Positions 24,684-35,409 of a stretch of 64,000 nt of DNA are shown here, piece by piece (position 1 is the stretch's first letter; each line of letters opens with the position of its first letter). The stretch lies in NCBI GenBank assembly GCA_963742955.1, contig CAVUOA010000009.1:434001-498000 (forward strand), written 5' to 3'. Under the pieces are notes generated by a model, which ran no database searches, was not told the DNA's origin, and saw nothing but the letters and a program-made list of their open reading frames with translations. Source of the DNA: CAVUOA01 sp963742955 (GTDB lineage: Bacteria; Bacteroidota; Ignavibacteria; Tepidaquicellales; OLB5). Made by a program: the position numbers and the translations under genes.

Positions 24684-25106
24684 TTAAGCAGATTCTGTGT
24701 GTTCAGCATAGTTTGATTCATTTGGCTTTTCAAGTTCAATCATAGTGCATTTTCCGTTAAAAGTGCTTCCGAGTTCAGCAATAAACTGGTTTACGGATAT
24801 ATCACCATCCACAAAAGAACCCTTTTTAAGCTCAATGCGCGGAGATTCAACATTTCCTTTTATATGACCGTAATTTACTACTTCGGAAGCGCAAATATTG
24901 CCATCAACTTCCCCATGAACGCCAATTACAATACCGCTATCTCCGGTGAGGTCACCTTTGATAGTTCCATCTATCCTGGTGTAAGTAGGAATGAAGAAAT
25001 TCCCTTCAACTTTACACCCTTCGCCGATTAATGTTTTTATATCTTTAGATGCAGATTTTGTAACAACCGGCATATCTGTTTCTCCGGATTTTTCTTTACC
25101 GAACAT
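24684..25106 (-). CDS. Bactofilin family cytoskeletal protein
   Basis: Polymer-forming protein that assembles into filaments at the membrane and often scaffolds cell-wall enzymes. The 140-aa protein has the right-handed beta-helix core between residues about 24 and 125, with regular six-residue turns of G-x-I/V pattern (GEGCKVEGNFFI, GTIKGDLTGDSGIVIGVHGEVDGNI, GHIKGNVESPRIELKKGSFVDGDIS). Short disordered tails flank it. It starts 10 nt after the stop of an M23 peptidase, the same pairing known for bactofilins that steer LytM-type hydrolases, for example in curved or stalked cells. Confidence 0.9.
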   Translation of the reverse strand: MFGKEKSGETDMPVVTKSASKDIKTLIGEGCKVEGNFFIPTYTRIDGTIKGDLTGDSGIVIGVHGEVDGNICASEVVNYGHIKGNVESPRIELKKGSFVDGDISVNQFIAELGSTFNGKCTMIELEKPNESNYAEHTESA

Positions 25107-25116
25107 ATTAAAATCC

Positions 25117-25947
25117 CTATTGGTTTAAAGTTAAAAATACACCGGGGTCAATATCTTCCCCGTTTTTTCTGATTTCGTAATGAACATGGGGACCGGTTGA
25201 ACGCCCAGTAGTACCCAAAAACCCTATCACATCACCTGCTTTTACAATCTGCCCGGGCACAACATTCACTTTTGATAAATGTCCGTAGAGTGTCGTCAAC
25301 CCGAAACCATGGTCAACCATTACAGCATTACCGTAACCGCCGTACCAATCGTTTCTCATAACAACACCATCAGCTGTAACATGAACTTCATCCCCTATTG
25401 TTCCTTTTATATCTACACCCGGATGAAACTCACCCACATATCCTCCAAACGGGTTTTTTCTGTATCCGTAGTCGGAACTAACCGGTCCGTTGTGAGGAAG
25501 CCCCAAAGGAACGGATGTTACAGTCTTAAGAAATACTTCCGATAACTCATCCTGCTCTCCAACTTTGCTGTACATCACGGGAATATTTGATGCTCCGCTG
25601 CCAATCTGGTCAGACCCGTTTAATATACCCCTTGAAATCAGGTAAGAATGAATTAGAGCCAGATTTTTATCTATATCTCCAAGTTTTTCTTTGACCCTCA
25701 TGCTATCCAGAAGCGAATTGTTTTGATTAAGCAGGTTTAAATCATTTGCCAGTGACATGTTTTCAACTCTAAGGCTGTTTAAATAGAATGTAAGGGCAAA
25801 TATTCCTGCAGCAAACATTACTGCGAATGACGAAATTCCTGCTATATACCGTTTGTAATATTTAAGGAAGTGAGTGTTGATACTGAAAGATTTGACCTCT
25901 TTGTCATCATAGCCTATTATAAGAATAGTAGATTTTTTGTTATCCAT
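25117..25947 (-). CDS. M23 (LytM-type) peptidoglycan peptidase, membrane-anchored
   Basis: The 276-aa protein has a cytoplasmic N-terminal tail (about residues 1-33), one membrane helix (IAGISSFAVMFAAGIFALTF) and a short coiled coil (NSLRVENMSLANDLNLLNQN). The M23 domain of about 115 residues is at the C-terminus. Zinc ligands are visible: HPGVDIKG (His and Asp) and the later GPHVHYEIR (HxH), with YGNAVMVDHGFGLTTLYGHLS between. It would cleave peptide cross-links in the periplasm. The bactofilin gene follows at 10 nt, so the two are likely co-expressed and work together in cell shaping. Confidence 0.9.
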   Translation of the reverse strand: MDNKKSTILIIGYDDKEVKSFSINTHFLKYYKRYIAGISSFAVMFAAGIFALTFYLNSLRVENMSLANDLNLLNQNNSLLDSMRVKEKLGDIDKNLALIHSYLISRGILNGSDQIGSGASNIPVMYSKVGEQDELSEVFLKTVTSVPLGLPHNGPVSSDYGYRKNPFGGYVGEFHPGVDIKGTIGDEVHVTADGVVMRNDWYGGYGNAVMVDHGFGLTTLYGHLSKVNVVPGQIVKAGDVIGFLGTTGRSTGPHVHYEIRKNGEDIDPGVFLTLNQ

Positions 25948-26166
25948 AAGTTAAACGTCTTATTAGATATGCGAGAATATAATTTATTAATGCAATGGTT
26001 ATGTAAAACCCTGCCACTGCTCTAGAAAGGATTTTATCAGATATTAAAAACAAATATACAGATAAAAGTGTTACTTATCAATAAGTTACATAAAGTAATG
26101 CTTTATATATTCAACGATAACTGTATTTATTATCATAAGATAGCCTATAGATATATTTGAGGATAT

Positions 26167-26634
26167 TTAGTAAATAAACGGTATGATTTTTTTGGTTTTC
26201 ATCCGGTATGCCGGGTATTCAGGATATTTCTCACACAGCATTTTTTCTTCAAAACCAATTTTGAACAGAAGAAAAATTATTGCAGCCGCATCAAAAACAA
26301 GTGTGCAGTAAGCACGCAGGAACAATGTGCCTCCAATAATTAATAAAATCACGGAAAGATACATAGGATGACGTACAACAGAGTATATTCCGCCTGTTCT
26401 TAACTGAGCGTTATCCAGAGGTACCGGATTAGGAGTCATGTACTGCTTAAATTCGGTCAATGTAAAAACAGCAGAAGCAAGCCCGGAAACTAAAAGGATT
26501 AGAGAGATTATATAAATAAAAGATGAATAATTTCGTTCAAGGAAGGTATTTTCAATAAAAGCAAAGACTGCTATAAGAAACAGCAATGTAAACTGAATTA
26601 CCGCGAGAATTCTTCCTTTTGTTCTGTATATCAT
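26167..26634 (-). CDS. Isoprenylcysteine carboxyl methyltransferase-like membrane protein
   Basis: The 155-aa protein has four to five membrane segments and the ICMT/PEMT SAM-binding signature RHPMYLSVILLIIGGTLFLRAY, ending EEKMLCEKYPEYPAYRMKTKKIIP (conserved E-x-x-L and Y-x-x-Y-x-x). The bacterial family methylates small molecules or lipids and is rarely assigned a substrate. It begins directly at the polA stop, so it may be read from the polA transcript. The 219-nt gap to the next gene (25948-26166) holds nothing I can identify. Confidence 0.78.
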   Translation of the reverse strand: MIYRTKGRILAVIQFTLLFLIAVFAFIENTFLERNYSSFIYIISLILLVSGLASAVFTLTEFKQYMTPNPVPLDNAQLRTGGIYSVVRHPMYLSVILLIIGGTLFLRAYCTLVFDAAAIIFLLFKIGFEEKMLCEKYPEYPAYRMKTKKIIPFIY

Positions 26635-29474
26635 TTAAGCGTGTGCTTCGAACCAGTTTTCGCCTATACCGATATCAACTTCAATCGGGACATCCATTTT
26701 AATTGCACGCTTCATTTTATTGACAGCAATTTTTTCAACTTCTTTAATTTCATCTTTTTCACAGTCAAATACAAGCTCGTCATGAACCTGGAGTATCATT
26801 TTCGATTTCATTTTTTCTTTCCTGAACTCCTCAAAAATATTTATCATTGCAATCTTAATCATATCCGCTGCAGTGCCCTGAACCGGCATATTAATTGCAA
26901 TTCTTTCATCCCTCTGCCTGACAACAGCATTCTTGTTATTGATATTAGGCAGATACCTTCTTCTTCCTGCTAAAGTTTCTGTATAACCTTTATCACGTGC
27001 AAATTGCTTTGTTTTTTCGAGCCACCCGTTTATGCTTGGGTATTCCCTGAAGTACGATTGAATTATCTCTCTGGCTTCGTTCATTTCGATATTCAGCCTT
27101 GTAGCCAGTCCGAACGCCTGAATGCCGTAAATAATGCCGAAATTCACTTCCTTTGCCTTACGGCGCATGTTTGAGTCGACTTTATCAGCTTTAACTTTAA
27201 ATATTTTAGCTGCTGTTTCACTGTGAATATCATGTTTACGCTCAAAAGCTTTAATCATGTTCTCATCTTTTGCCAAATGAGCCATTATTCTAAGCTCAAT
27301 CTGCGAATAATCTGCTGAAAGCAGCAAATTTCCTGCTTTAGAAGGTATAAATCCTTTACGAAGTTTTCTTCCGATATCGGTTCTAATCGGGATGTTCTGT
27401 AAATTAGGATTATTGCTTGATAATCGTCCTGTAGCGGCTACAGTCTGGTTATATGAGGTGTGGACATTACCGGTATTTTTATTGATTATCTTTAGCAAAC
27501 CTTCTGTATATGTTGTTCTAAGCTTATTAACTGTCCTGTAATCAAGCATAAGTGAAGCTATGGGGTGGTCATTCCTAAGTTCCTCCAGGACTTTTGTATC
27601 GGTAGAAAAGCCTGTTTTAATCTTCTTTAACGGTGATATCTTAAGTTTATTAAATAAAACCTCACTAAGCTGTTTGGTTGAATTAATATTAAACTCCATC
27701 CCTGCTTCTTTATAAATATCTTTTTCAAGTTTTCTTTCAATCCCAGCTAGTTCTTCATTCATCTTTTTCATGAAGCTGCCATCAACCTTGACGCCCGTAA
27801 ATTCCATATCGGCAAGCACCTCAATCAGGGGAAATTCTATTTCGTTACAAAGGTTATCTAAGCTGATTTTCTTAAGCTCATACTCAAGCCTGTGATACAG
27901 CCTTAATGTAACATCTGCATCTTCTGCTGCATATTCCGATGCCTGTTTATAAGGAACTCCTTCCATTGACATGTTTTTACCGGAGCCGATTAAATCGCTT
28001 ATCGGGATGCTTTTATATTTTAAATATGCTTCGGAAAGAAAATCCATCTTATAATTAGTTTCGGGGCGAAGCACGTAAGCAGCAATCATTGTATCAAATC
28101 CGATATTCTGTAATGTAATACCGTGATTCATCATAACCATCATATCGAATTTTATATTCTGCCCTACTTTTCTTATTGACTTATTTTCCAATACCGGTTT
28201 CAGCTCTTTTATAACTAAATCAAGGTCAACATTAGGCAGGTCAGCATCTTTTTTGCCGCTGGCAGGTTTTCCAAACAGGTCTGTTTCGGATTTTTCCTGA
28301 AACATAATGGCACGTAAAATGCCTCAGCTTCATTGTATGAAAATGAAAGCCCAACAAGCTCGCCCAACAAAGGGTCCTCAGAGGTTGTTTCAGTATCAAA
28401 TGCAAACTCATCTACTGTTTTGAGCTTCTTTATAAGCTTTTTAAAATCATCATTTGTCTTAATCGTGTAATACTTATGATGAAAAGATTTTATATCCTCA
28501 AAAACAGTTGTGAAGTAATCTCAGGTTCATTTTTTTCCGGTTCAACAGAGACAGCCTGATATATTAATCGACTGCTCCGTTCCCTGCAGCTTTTTAAGAA
28601 GTGATTTGAATTCAAACTCAACAAAGAGCTTCTCAAGAAGAGTAATATTCTTATCGGTCGCATGTGAGCTTATGAATATCGATTTTTAAGGGAATATTGG
28701 TCTCAATTGTTGTCAGCTCTTTGGAAAGAAATGCATCTTCCTTATGAGCAATAAGGTTTTCTTTCAGTTTTGGCTTTTGTGACTTTCTCAATGTTCTTAT
28801 ACAATCCTTCTAAAGAACCGAATTCCTGTATTAAAGCGGCTGCGGTTTTTTCGCCAACCCCTTTAACTCCGGGTACATTATCAACCTTATCACCCATCAA
28901 TGCCAGAATATCAATAATATTTTCGGGACCAACACCGAAACGTTCTTTCACCTGTTCTATGCCTATTACTTCTACTTCGGTAACTTTGCTGCCTAAAGCG
29001 CTTCTTGAAGGCTTATAAATCCTGATATTCTTATTTACAAGCTGCATAAAATCTTTATCGGGAGTAACCATAAAGCTCCATATGCCTTCTTTTTCTGCTT
29101 TCTTAACCAAGAGTGCCTATAATATCATCAGCTTCATATCCGTGCATTTCAATCATCGGAATGTTATATGCGCTAATCACCTCTTTAATTTTGCTGATTT
29201 GCGGCACAAGGTCATCGGGCATTGCCTGGCGGGTGCCTTTGTATTCTTTGTACATTTTATGGCGGAACGTAGGCTCATCTGTATCAAATGCAACCCCGAT
29301 ATAATCAGGTTTTTCATCCTGAATGATTTTATTTAATGAATTGACAAAGCCGAAAATAGCGGAGGTATTCATACCCTTTGAGTTAATCAATGGGGTGCGA
29401 ATCATTGAAAAATAAGCTCTGTAAGAGAGAGCCATTCCGTCAAGTAAAAACAGTCTTTTAGCCATACTATACAA
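26635..29474 (-). CDS. polA: DNA polymerase I, several frameshifts
   Basis: Removes RNA primers and fills gaps in replication and repair. The 5'-nuclease part (29474 to about 28740) starts MAKRLFLLDGMALSYRAYF and has KEYKGTRQAMPDDL, GYEADDIIGTL and the helix-hairpin DNA-binding stretch DNIPGVKGVGEKTA-like NVPGVKGVGEKTAAALIQEFG. The middle region (about 28740-28305) is the 3'-5' exonuclease-like domain in broken frames. The polymerase domain (28305-26635) has ADYSQIELRIMAHL, RRKAKEVNFGIIYG and LQVHDELVFD. About five indels near 29105, 28745, 28660, 28560-28510 and 28300 are needed; joined length is about 940 aa, normal. An essential gene in this state points to base errors. Confidence 0.92.
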
Positions 29475-29629
29475 ATGTAAGGAACTAAGGCTCTAAATTC
29501 AACCAAATAAGAGATATAGAGAGAATGAATAAGAATACCCGGCATTATCAAATTTTCTTTGTATATTTTCACGCGTTTATCAAATCCAAAAAGAATTGCT
29601 TAAATACTGAAAAATGAATAAATTGAGCA

Positions 29630-29869
29630 GTGAAAAGAATTCTCTTTATATTATTTCTTGTTATTGCAATTAATTTCTCAATACCTGCAGGTGATACGAT
29701 GAATCAAAGGCAAAGGCATTTAATTGAAAATACTTCGGGGATAAATAAACGGGATGTTCCGGCTGATGAACTATTAAGGCAAAAAGTTATTATTTACGCA
29801 AGAATGGAGATGATAGCGATGAAGGTATTAATTATTGATTTAAATGGCAGGAATTACAATTCCAGCTGA
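29630..29869 (+). CDS. Small putative secreted protein, function unknown
   Basis: The 79-aa frame starts with GTG and has a good signal peptide (residues about 1-20, KRILFILFLVIAINFSIPAG). A polar mature part of about 58 residues follows (RQRHLIENTSGINKRDVPADELLRQK). It is divergent from polA and converges on gmhA, with two bases between the stops. No family is recognised. The short length leaves doubt, but the signal-like start and the lack of anything else on this strand support it. Confidence 0.4.
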   Translation: MKRILFILFLVIAINFSIPAGDTMNQRQRHLIENTSGINKRDVPADELLRQKVIIYARMEMIAMKVLIIDLNGRNYNSS

Positions 29870-29871
29870 TA

Positions 29872-30460
29872 TTATTTACCGTATAGTTCTCTTTCAACTA
29901 TCTCGCAAATAATATGTGCAGCAGTAATATGCCCTTCCTGAATTCTCTGTACATTTGAAGAAGGAATTATAACATTTATATCGGTAAGGTCTTTTACAGC
30001 TCCCCCGTTTCCGCCAAGCAATCCGATTGTGGAAATTCCCTTTGACTTAGCTTTTTCAATTGCTTTAATTATATTTTTTGAATTACCGCTTGTTGAAATT
30101 GCAATAAGCACGTCACCTTTGTTCCCCAGCCCTTCAACACTTCTTGCAAATACATTTTCGAAGCCTATATCATTTCCTCCTGCGGTAAGATTAGAACTGT
30201 CGGTTGTCAGAGCAATTGCCGGCATCGAGGGGCGTTCGATATCATGTGAAAGCCGTATAACAAACTCTGTTGCAATGTGCTGACAGTCCGCTGCGCTGCC
30301 TCCGTTTCCGCAGAGCATCAGTTTACAGCCCTTTTGGAAACTGGCTTTGATTATATCGGCAGCCTATTAAGATATCATCTCCGCATGATTTCAGCATGTC
30401 AAGCTTGGTCTGAGAGCTTTCTTTAAGCGATAAATCAAGAAAATTTTTTCTGTCGAACAA
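29872..30460 (-). CDS. gmhA: Phosphoheptose isomerase (SIS domain), one frameshift
   Basis: Converts sedoheptulose 7-phosphate to D-glycero-D-manno-heptose 7-phosphate for the LPS core. The SIS fold shows MLCGNGGSAADCQHIATEFV, ALTTDSSNLTAGGNDIGFENVFARSVE, GDVLIAISTSGNSKNIIKAIE and HITAAHIICEIVE, with the usual zinc-site residues Cys/His/Glu in this order. The N-terminus lies in another frame: TTG at 30460 (LFDRKNFLDLSLKESSQTKLDMLKSC) up to a break near 30363, where dropping one G gives AADIIKASFQKGCKL. The TTG directly follows the kdtA stop, with GGGAG just upstream. Joined length is about 195 aa, as expected. Confidence 0.88.
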
Positions 30461-31794
30461 TTAAGACTCCCTGTTTAAGATATTATTGAAGTGCTTATTA
30501 ATCAGCGCCGCAAGCTTCATCGAAGTATCGTTTTTCTTTTCAAACACAGAAAATGATTTATTGCCTATTTCCATTCTTGCTTCTTCCTCCTGAAAAAGAT
30601 GAACAAGGTTCTTGTACAGGATTTTGTAGTTATGCACGGGTATCCCGCCTCCGGTGCTTGCAAGAAGCTCTGCATCTTCCGAAATTTTCTCATCACCAAA
30701 CAAAACAGGGATACCGTAAGCTGCCGGCTCAAGTACGTTGTGAAGTCCCGTTTGAAGACCACCGCCTACATATGCAACATCAGCGTATTTGTAAAGTGTT
30801 GAAAGTATCCCAACGCAGTCAATTAAGATAATGTTTTCTTTATTATATTTATCGAGCTCTGAATATTTTATAATTCTGAGGTGAGGATAGTTTTCTCTGA
30901 TTTCTTCTTCAATATCTTCAATATTTCTTTCAGTCGGTTCATGCGGGGCAATGATTGTTATAAGCGGTTTTTCTATACCGTTGCCGTTTGTACTGATTCT
31001 TTCCAGAACAGGAAGAAGTATTTCATCATCCTCGTGCCATGAGCTTCCGACAACAAAAACATTCTTGTTTGTCAGTATATCTCCGTTTATCGGAGTTTTG
31101 GTTTTAGCAATTTCCTTGGCTTTATTTACTCTCTCGTATTTGGTATCACCGAATGATTTAATCTTTACTTCATCGGAGAGTATCTTCCTGAAGAAAGATA
31201 CATCTTCATTATCGGTTGCAGCAACAACATCAAAGAAATTATAAAGAGTTTTTTTGTAAGAACCGTCGGGATAAAGACCTTCCATTTCAATGAACGAGGG
31301 TCATAGCTGGCATTGGCAAGCAGCTTGAACATTTTTTTCTTCTTAAGAACGTACAGGAAATTAAACCATAAATCGTATTTAATGAATACTACTGCATCAG
31401 GCTTAATTAAATCGATGAAATTGAAATTCTGTGCATCCAATCAAACGGGAGATACGTTTTAATAATTTCAGAGCGGAGGTTTGAATCAAGTTTTGAGTGT
31501 TTGAAGCCGGATGGAGAAAAGAAAGAAACAACAAAATTATACTTTCCGGTTTTATCAAGCTCTTCTATAATGGGTTTTGCCTGCTCGAACTCACCGAGAG
31601 ATGAGCAGTGAATGAGTATATTTTTCCTATCGGTACTTAAAAGAGCGTAAATTAACTTCGAGGCTGAGAAGAAGGTTTTTCCTTTCCCTGTAGCCGGTCT
31701 TTATTTTCCTGTTGAAAACGGAAAGTATTCTTGTGGCAACCCAGAATACAGGAAGAAACAGCAAATTATAGGTTATTAGCCAGATATATTTCAT
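30461..31794 (-). CDS. kdtA: 3-deoxy-D-manno-octulosonate (Kdo) transferase, three frameshifts
   Basis: Inner-membrane glycosyltransferase that adds Kdo to the lipid A precursor. It starts MKYIWLITYNLLFLPVFWVA at 31794, the membrane anchor. Then come IHCSSLGEFEQAKPIIEEL, the first Rossmann domain, and the second domain with VVGSSWHEDDEILLPVLER, YVGGGLQTGLHNVLEPAAYGIPVLFG, the CMP-Kdo binding region (VGGGxxxGxHNxLEPAxxGxPVxFG). Breaks occur near 31690, 31440 and 31280; a missing T near 31290 restores FIEMEGLYPDGSYKK. Joined length is about 440 aa, normal for WaaA. It is followed without a gap by gmhA. Confidence 0.88.
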
Positions 31795-31815
31795 TTACCT
31801 TCTTTTATAAGGCAG

Positions 31816-32373
31816 TTATACTTCCATTATTTCTTTTTCTTTTGCCTGGAGTATATTTTCAATCTCCTTAATATGCCTGTCAGTAAGCTTTTGAACTTCA
31901 GCTTCGGCGTGCTTTCTCTCGTCTTCCGAAACATGCTCATCTTTTTCAGCCTTTTTCAGATGCTCAATAGCGTCTCTTCTTACGTTTCTAATTGAAACCT
32001 TTCCTTCTTCGGAATGCTTTTTAACAAGTTTAACAAGTTCGCGCCTTCTTTCTTCATTAAGCGAAGGTATTGGTACCCTGACAAGCTGACCGTCTGACAT
32101 AGGGTTTAAACCCAGATTTGAATTTAAAATAGCTTTTTCTACCATCTGAACAGCTGACTTATCCCATATCTGTATTGCTATTGAATGTATATCAGGAGTG
32201 CTGAGTGTTCCCAGCTGGTTTAAGGGTGTAAGTGTACCGTAGTAATCAACTTTAACACTGTCAAGCAGGTTGGTAGTAGCTTTGCCGGTTCTGATTCTAA
32301 CCAGTTCATTTCTCACAACTTCAACGGCTTTATGCATTCTTGCATCAGCGTCTTTTAAAATGTCTTTAATCAT
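31816..32373 (-). CDS. frr: Ribosome recycling factor
   Basis: Splits post-termination ribosomes together with EF-G. The 185-aa intact frame has DADARMHKAVEVVRNELVRIRTGKATTNLLD at the N-terminus, VDYYGTLTPLNQL, the middle loop PSLNEERRRELVKLVKKHSEEGKVSIRNVRRDA and the C-terminal helix VQKLTDRHIKEIENILQAKEKEIMEV. It is the standard length and ends the tsf-pyrH-frr order. Confidence 0.97.
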   Translation of the reverse strand: MIKDILKDADARMHKAVEVVRNELVRIRTGKATTNLLDSVKVDYYGTLTPLNQLGTLSTPDIHSIAIQIWDKSAVQMVEKAILNSNLGLNPMSDGQLVRVPIPSLNEERRRELVKLVKKHSEEGKVSIRNVRRDAIEHLKKAEKDEHVSEDERKHAEAEVQKLTDRHIKEIENILQAKEKEIMEV

Positions 32374-32389
32374 TTTATTGGAGGATAGT

Positions 32390-33119
32390 TTATGATACTA
32401 TTGTTCCTACATTTTGACCAAGAACAACCTTCTTAAAATTGTCTTTCATATTCATATTAAATACAACAATCGGAATCCGGTTTTCGTGGCATAAAGCAAA
32501 AGCAGTCATATCCATAATCTTGAGCTGTTTTGCAATTGCTTCAGAATAAGACAATTTAGTGTACATCTTCGCCTTGGAATTCTTTTCAGGGTCCATATCA
32601 TATACACCGTTTACCCTCGTACCCTTTAGTATAATATCAGCGTCTAATTCCAGTGCACGCAACGATGCGGCAGTATCAGTAGTGAAATACGGATTACCTG
32701 TTCCTCCCCCAAAGATAACAATCCTTTTTTTCTCAATATGTCTTACCGCTCTTCTTCTTATAAACGGTTCAGCAATTTTATGCATATCAATAGCTGAAAT
32801 CAGGCGTGTATAGATACCGTGTTTCTCAAGTGAATTCTGAAGTGCAAGAGCATTAATGATGGTCGAAAGCATTCCCATATAATCACCTGTAACAGCGTCT
32901 ATGCCCTGTGCTTTGGCAGACAGCCCTCTGTAAATGTTGCCGCCTCCTATTACAATGCCAATTTCAACACCAAGGTCATGGACTTTCTTGATTTCCATTG
33001 AGAGATAATCCGAAAACTTTTGCGTCAATACCAAAATCTTTATCGCCGCTGAGGGATTCACCGCTCAGCTTCAGCAGAACCCTTGTGTATTTGATTTTAT
33101 TATTAGTTTTTTTTACCAA
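32390..33119 (-). CDS. pyrH: UMP kinase, one frameshift
   Basis: Phosphorylates UMP to UDP; the bacterial hexameric amino-acid-kinase-fold enzyme. The first 40 residues read from TTG 33119 as LVKKTNNKIKYTRVLLKLSGESLSG, and GDKDFGIDAKV is followed by a break near 33018. Dropping one T from a TTTT run joins SDYLSMEIKKVHDLGVEIGIVIGGGNIYRG. The rest shows GMLSTIINALALQNSLE, GGTGNPYFTTDTAASLRALELDAD, DPEKNSKAKMY and MDMTAFALCHENRIPIVVFN. The TTG lies one base after the tsf stop, with no strong ribosome binding site between, so translational coupling is likely. Joined length is about 243 aa, normal. Confidence 0.92.
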
Positions 33120-33120
33120 G

Positions 33121-33993
33121 CTAGTCTTCTAATGTTTCACCGAGATGATATCTGACCATACTTTTAACCTTATACTCAATACCTGTTTCTTTTGATACTT
33201 CTGTAATTACATCTTTCACTGTTTTGCCTGATTCTTTTATGAATTCCTGTTCAACCAGACAGTTTTCCTGAAAGTATTTCTCTACTTTATTTGAAGCAAT
33301 TTTTTCTGCAATATTATCAGGTTTCTTTTCATTCTTTGCCTGTGTCATGTAAATCTCTTTTTCCTTTTCAATTACAGATTCAGGAATGCCGCTTCTGTCA
33401 ATTGCTATGGGTTTCATTGCAACTACCTGCATTGCGAGGTCATTTCCAAGTTCTATTCCTTTGTCAGTAACTCGAACCTGTTAATTCAATAATAGAAGCA
33501 ATCTTATTTCCAACGTGATTATATGCACAGAAGAAACCATCTGTTAGAGGAAAAATAGGCAGCACGCTTAAATTCAATTTTTTCGCCAACTTTTGCAAGA
33601 AGGTCATCTAGCCCGTTCTTTATTGTCTTGCCCCCAATTGATTTGGTTTCAAGCACAGAAATGTCTCCTGTTTTTTCCTTCAGATACGGCATCTGCTGCT
33701 GTGTTTGTAAAGCTTTGGAAATCATCGCTTCTTGCTACAAAATCAGTTTCACAGTTAACTTCAACAATTGCTGTTTCTTTTCTGTCATCACTTGTCTTTG
33801 CTATTATAAGCCCCTCTTTTGCAATTCTTTCGCTTCTTTTCTGGGCTGTCATTGCTCCTTTTTTTCTCAGATATTCTATTGCTTTTTCAAAATCACCGCC
33901 GGACTCAACCAGAGCTTTTTTGCAGTCCATCATTCCGGCGCCTGTTTTATTTCTTAGTTCTTTAACTTGTTCAACGGATATATCCAAAATCAA
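33121..33993 (-). CDS. tsf: Elongation factor Ts, three frameshifts
   Basis: Nucleotide-exchange factor for EF-Tu. The N-terminal UBA-like domain reads VKELRNKTGAGMMDCKKALVESGGDFEKAIEYLRKKG, followed by VNCETDFVARSDDF, the EF-Tu-contact motif. Breaks are near 33690 (extra A in an A6 run), 33555 (extra T in a T5 run) and 33478 (extra T). Restoring them gives SEGKTGDISVLETKSI, YFPLTDGFFCAYNH, NKIASIIELTGRVTDKGIELGNDLAMQVVAMKPIAI and the C-terminal coiled coil to SMVRYHLGETLED. Joined length is about 290 aa, normal. Three errors in under 250 nt make this one of the worst-called stretches. Confidence 0.93.
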
Positions 33994-34190
33994 ATGCTCC
34001 TTATAAATTAATATTTTTATAATAACTTTTATATAATTATTATGATGCTAGCTTCAATTTCGGTTTCAGGACCTGCAGGTTTTATTCTTTAGGTTCTCCG
34101 TTGCAGCATTTACGGGGGAGTATGTACACTATGTACAGCAGGGGTACCTGCACTGCTTCTTTTTCATCATCTCTTTGCATTTTCTTCATA

Positions 34191-34878
34191 TCATGCAGTT
34201 TGTTTTGCCTCAATGATAGCGTCTGCTATTACACGTGTAATCAGCTCAATTGATTTAACAGCGTCATCATTTGCAGGAATAGGATAATCTATCAATTCCG
34301 GGTCACAATTTGTATCCACTATGGCATATATGGGTATTCCGAGCTTCCTTGCTTCATCAACAGCAATATGTTCTTTCTTAACGTCGATTAAGTAAATTGC
34401 TCCGGGCAATTTATTCATGTTTGAAATACCGCCGAGTACTTTTTCCAGTTTGTCTTTTTCCCTGGTCAGCATAAGACGTTCTTTCTTCTGTATATTATCA
34501 AAAGTGCCGTCAGTCTGCATTTTAATAATAGTATTGAGCCTCTTAATGCTTTTTCTTATAGTTGCAAAATTCGTAAGCATTCCGCCAAGCCATCTTTCGG
34601 TAACGTAATTCATTCCGCATCTTGAAGCTTCATTTTTCACAACTTCCTTTGCCTGTTTTTTTGTACCGATAAACAGATATGGTTCTGTTTTCGGCAACAA
34701 ACCCGGCAATAGAACTTGCAGCATCCATTAATAATTCGTGTGTTTTTTTGAGGTCGATAATGTGAATCCCGTTTCTCTCCATGAAGATATATTTCTTCAT
34801 TTTGGGATTCCAGCGGCGGGTCAAATGACCGAAATGAGCGCCTGAAAGCAACAGGTCTTCTATGGTTACTTGAATCAT
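34191..34878 (-). CDS. rpsB: Ribosomal protein S2, at least one frameshift
   Basis: Small-subunit protein S2. The N-terminus is IEDLLLSGAHFGHLTRRWNPKMKKYIF; the later part is GTKKQAKEVVKNEASRCGMNYVTERWLGGMLTNFATIRKSI and LPGAIYLIDVKKEHIAVDEARKLGIPIYAIVDTNCDPELIDYPIPANDDA. The frame breaks near 34690; dropping one T gives TILFIGTKKQ. The stop at 34191 follows KQTA, but the next bases in other frames read DMKKMQRDDEKEAVQ and, near 34040-34075, PAGPETEIEAS. Acidic C-terminal tails of this type are common on S2 in this phylum, so the true end may lie near 34040, after further errors. The 34021-34190 gap holds no other gene. Confidence 0.92.
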
Positions 34879-35008
34879 GATTTTTCTCCTTTTGTTTTTC
34901 AGCGGAATTTTATCCGCTCTTCTACTTCCGTCTTCTCTTATCCAACATCCGGCTTAACGCAGGACACACGTCGGTAAAATCAGGAAGTATGATTGATTTA
35001 TAAAAAAA

Positions 35009-35401
35009 TTATCTCTTCGAGAACTGGAATCTCTTTCTTGCTTTTGGCTGGCCGGGTTTTTTACGCTCTACCATTCTTGAATCTCTTGTCAGCATTCCTT
35101 CTTTCTTCAAACCCGGTTTAAGGCTTGCATCGTATTTTAAAATTGCTCTTGCAATACCAAGCCTGATTGCTCCAATCTGTCCTGTAACGCCTCCGCCATC
35201 GACATTAATTTTAACATCGAATTTATCGAGCATGTCTATTGCGCGTAATGGTTCATAAATCTGCTGTAACAGTGTTTCTTTTCCGAAATACTCTAAAGCT
35301 GGTTTTTCGTTCACAACGAAATTGCCGGAACCCTCACTCAAATAAACCCGTGCTGTTGATGTTTTTCTTCTTCCTGTAGCTAAATGAAAATTTGTTGCCA
35401 T
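35009..35401 (-). CDS. rpsI: Ribosomal protein S9
   Basis: The 130-aa intact frame has FHLATGRRKTSTARVYLSEGSGNFVVNEKPALEYF at the N-terminus, INVDGGGVTGQIGAIRLGIARAILK in the middle and the invariant basic end MVERKKPGQPKARKRFQFSKR, whose last residues reach the P-site tRNA. It lies 8 nt after rplM, the universal L13-S9 pair. Confidence 0.97.
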   Translation of the reverse strand: MATNFHLATGRRKTSTARVYLSEGSGNFVVNEKPALEYFGKETLLQQIYEPLRAIDMLDKFDVKINVDGGGVTGQIGAIRLGIARAILKYDASLKPGLKKEGMLTRDSRMVERKKPGQPKARKRFQFSKR

Positions 35402-35409
35402 CTAAAAAA

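Noticed and set aside
32390..34878. Programmed frameshifting in pyrH, tsf and rpsB
   Set aside because: The breaks differ in position and direction between genes, often lie in plain homopolymers, and no common slippery motif or pseudoknot is seen; base errors explain them better.
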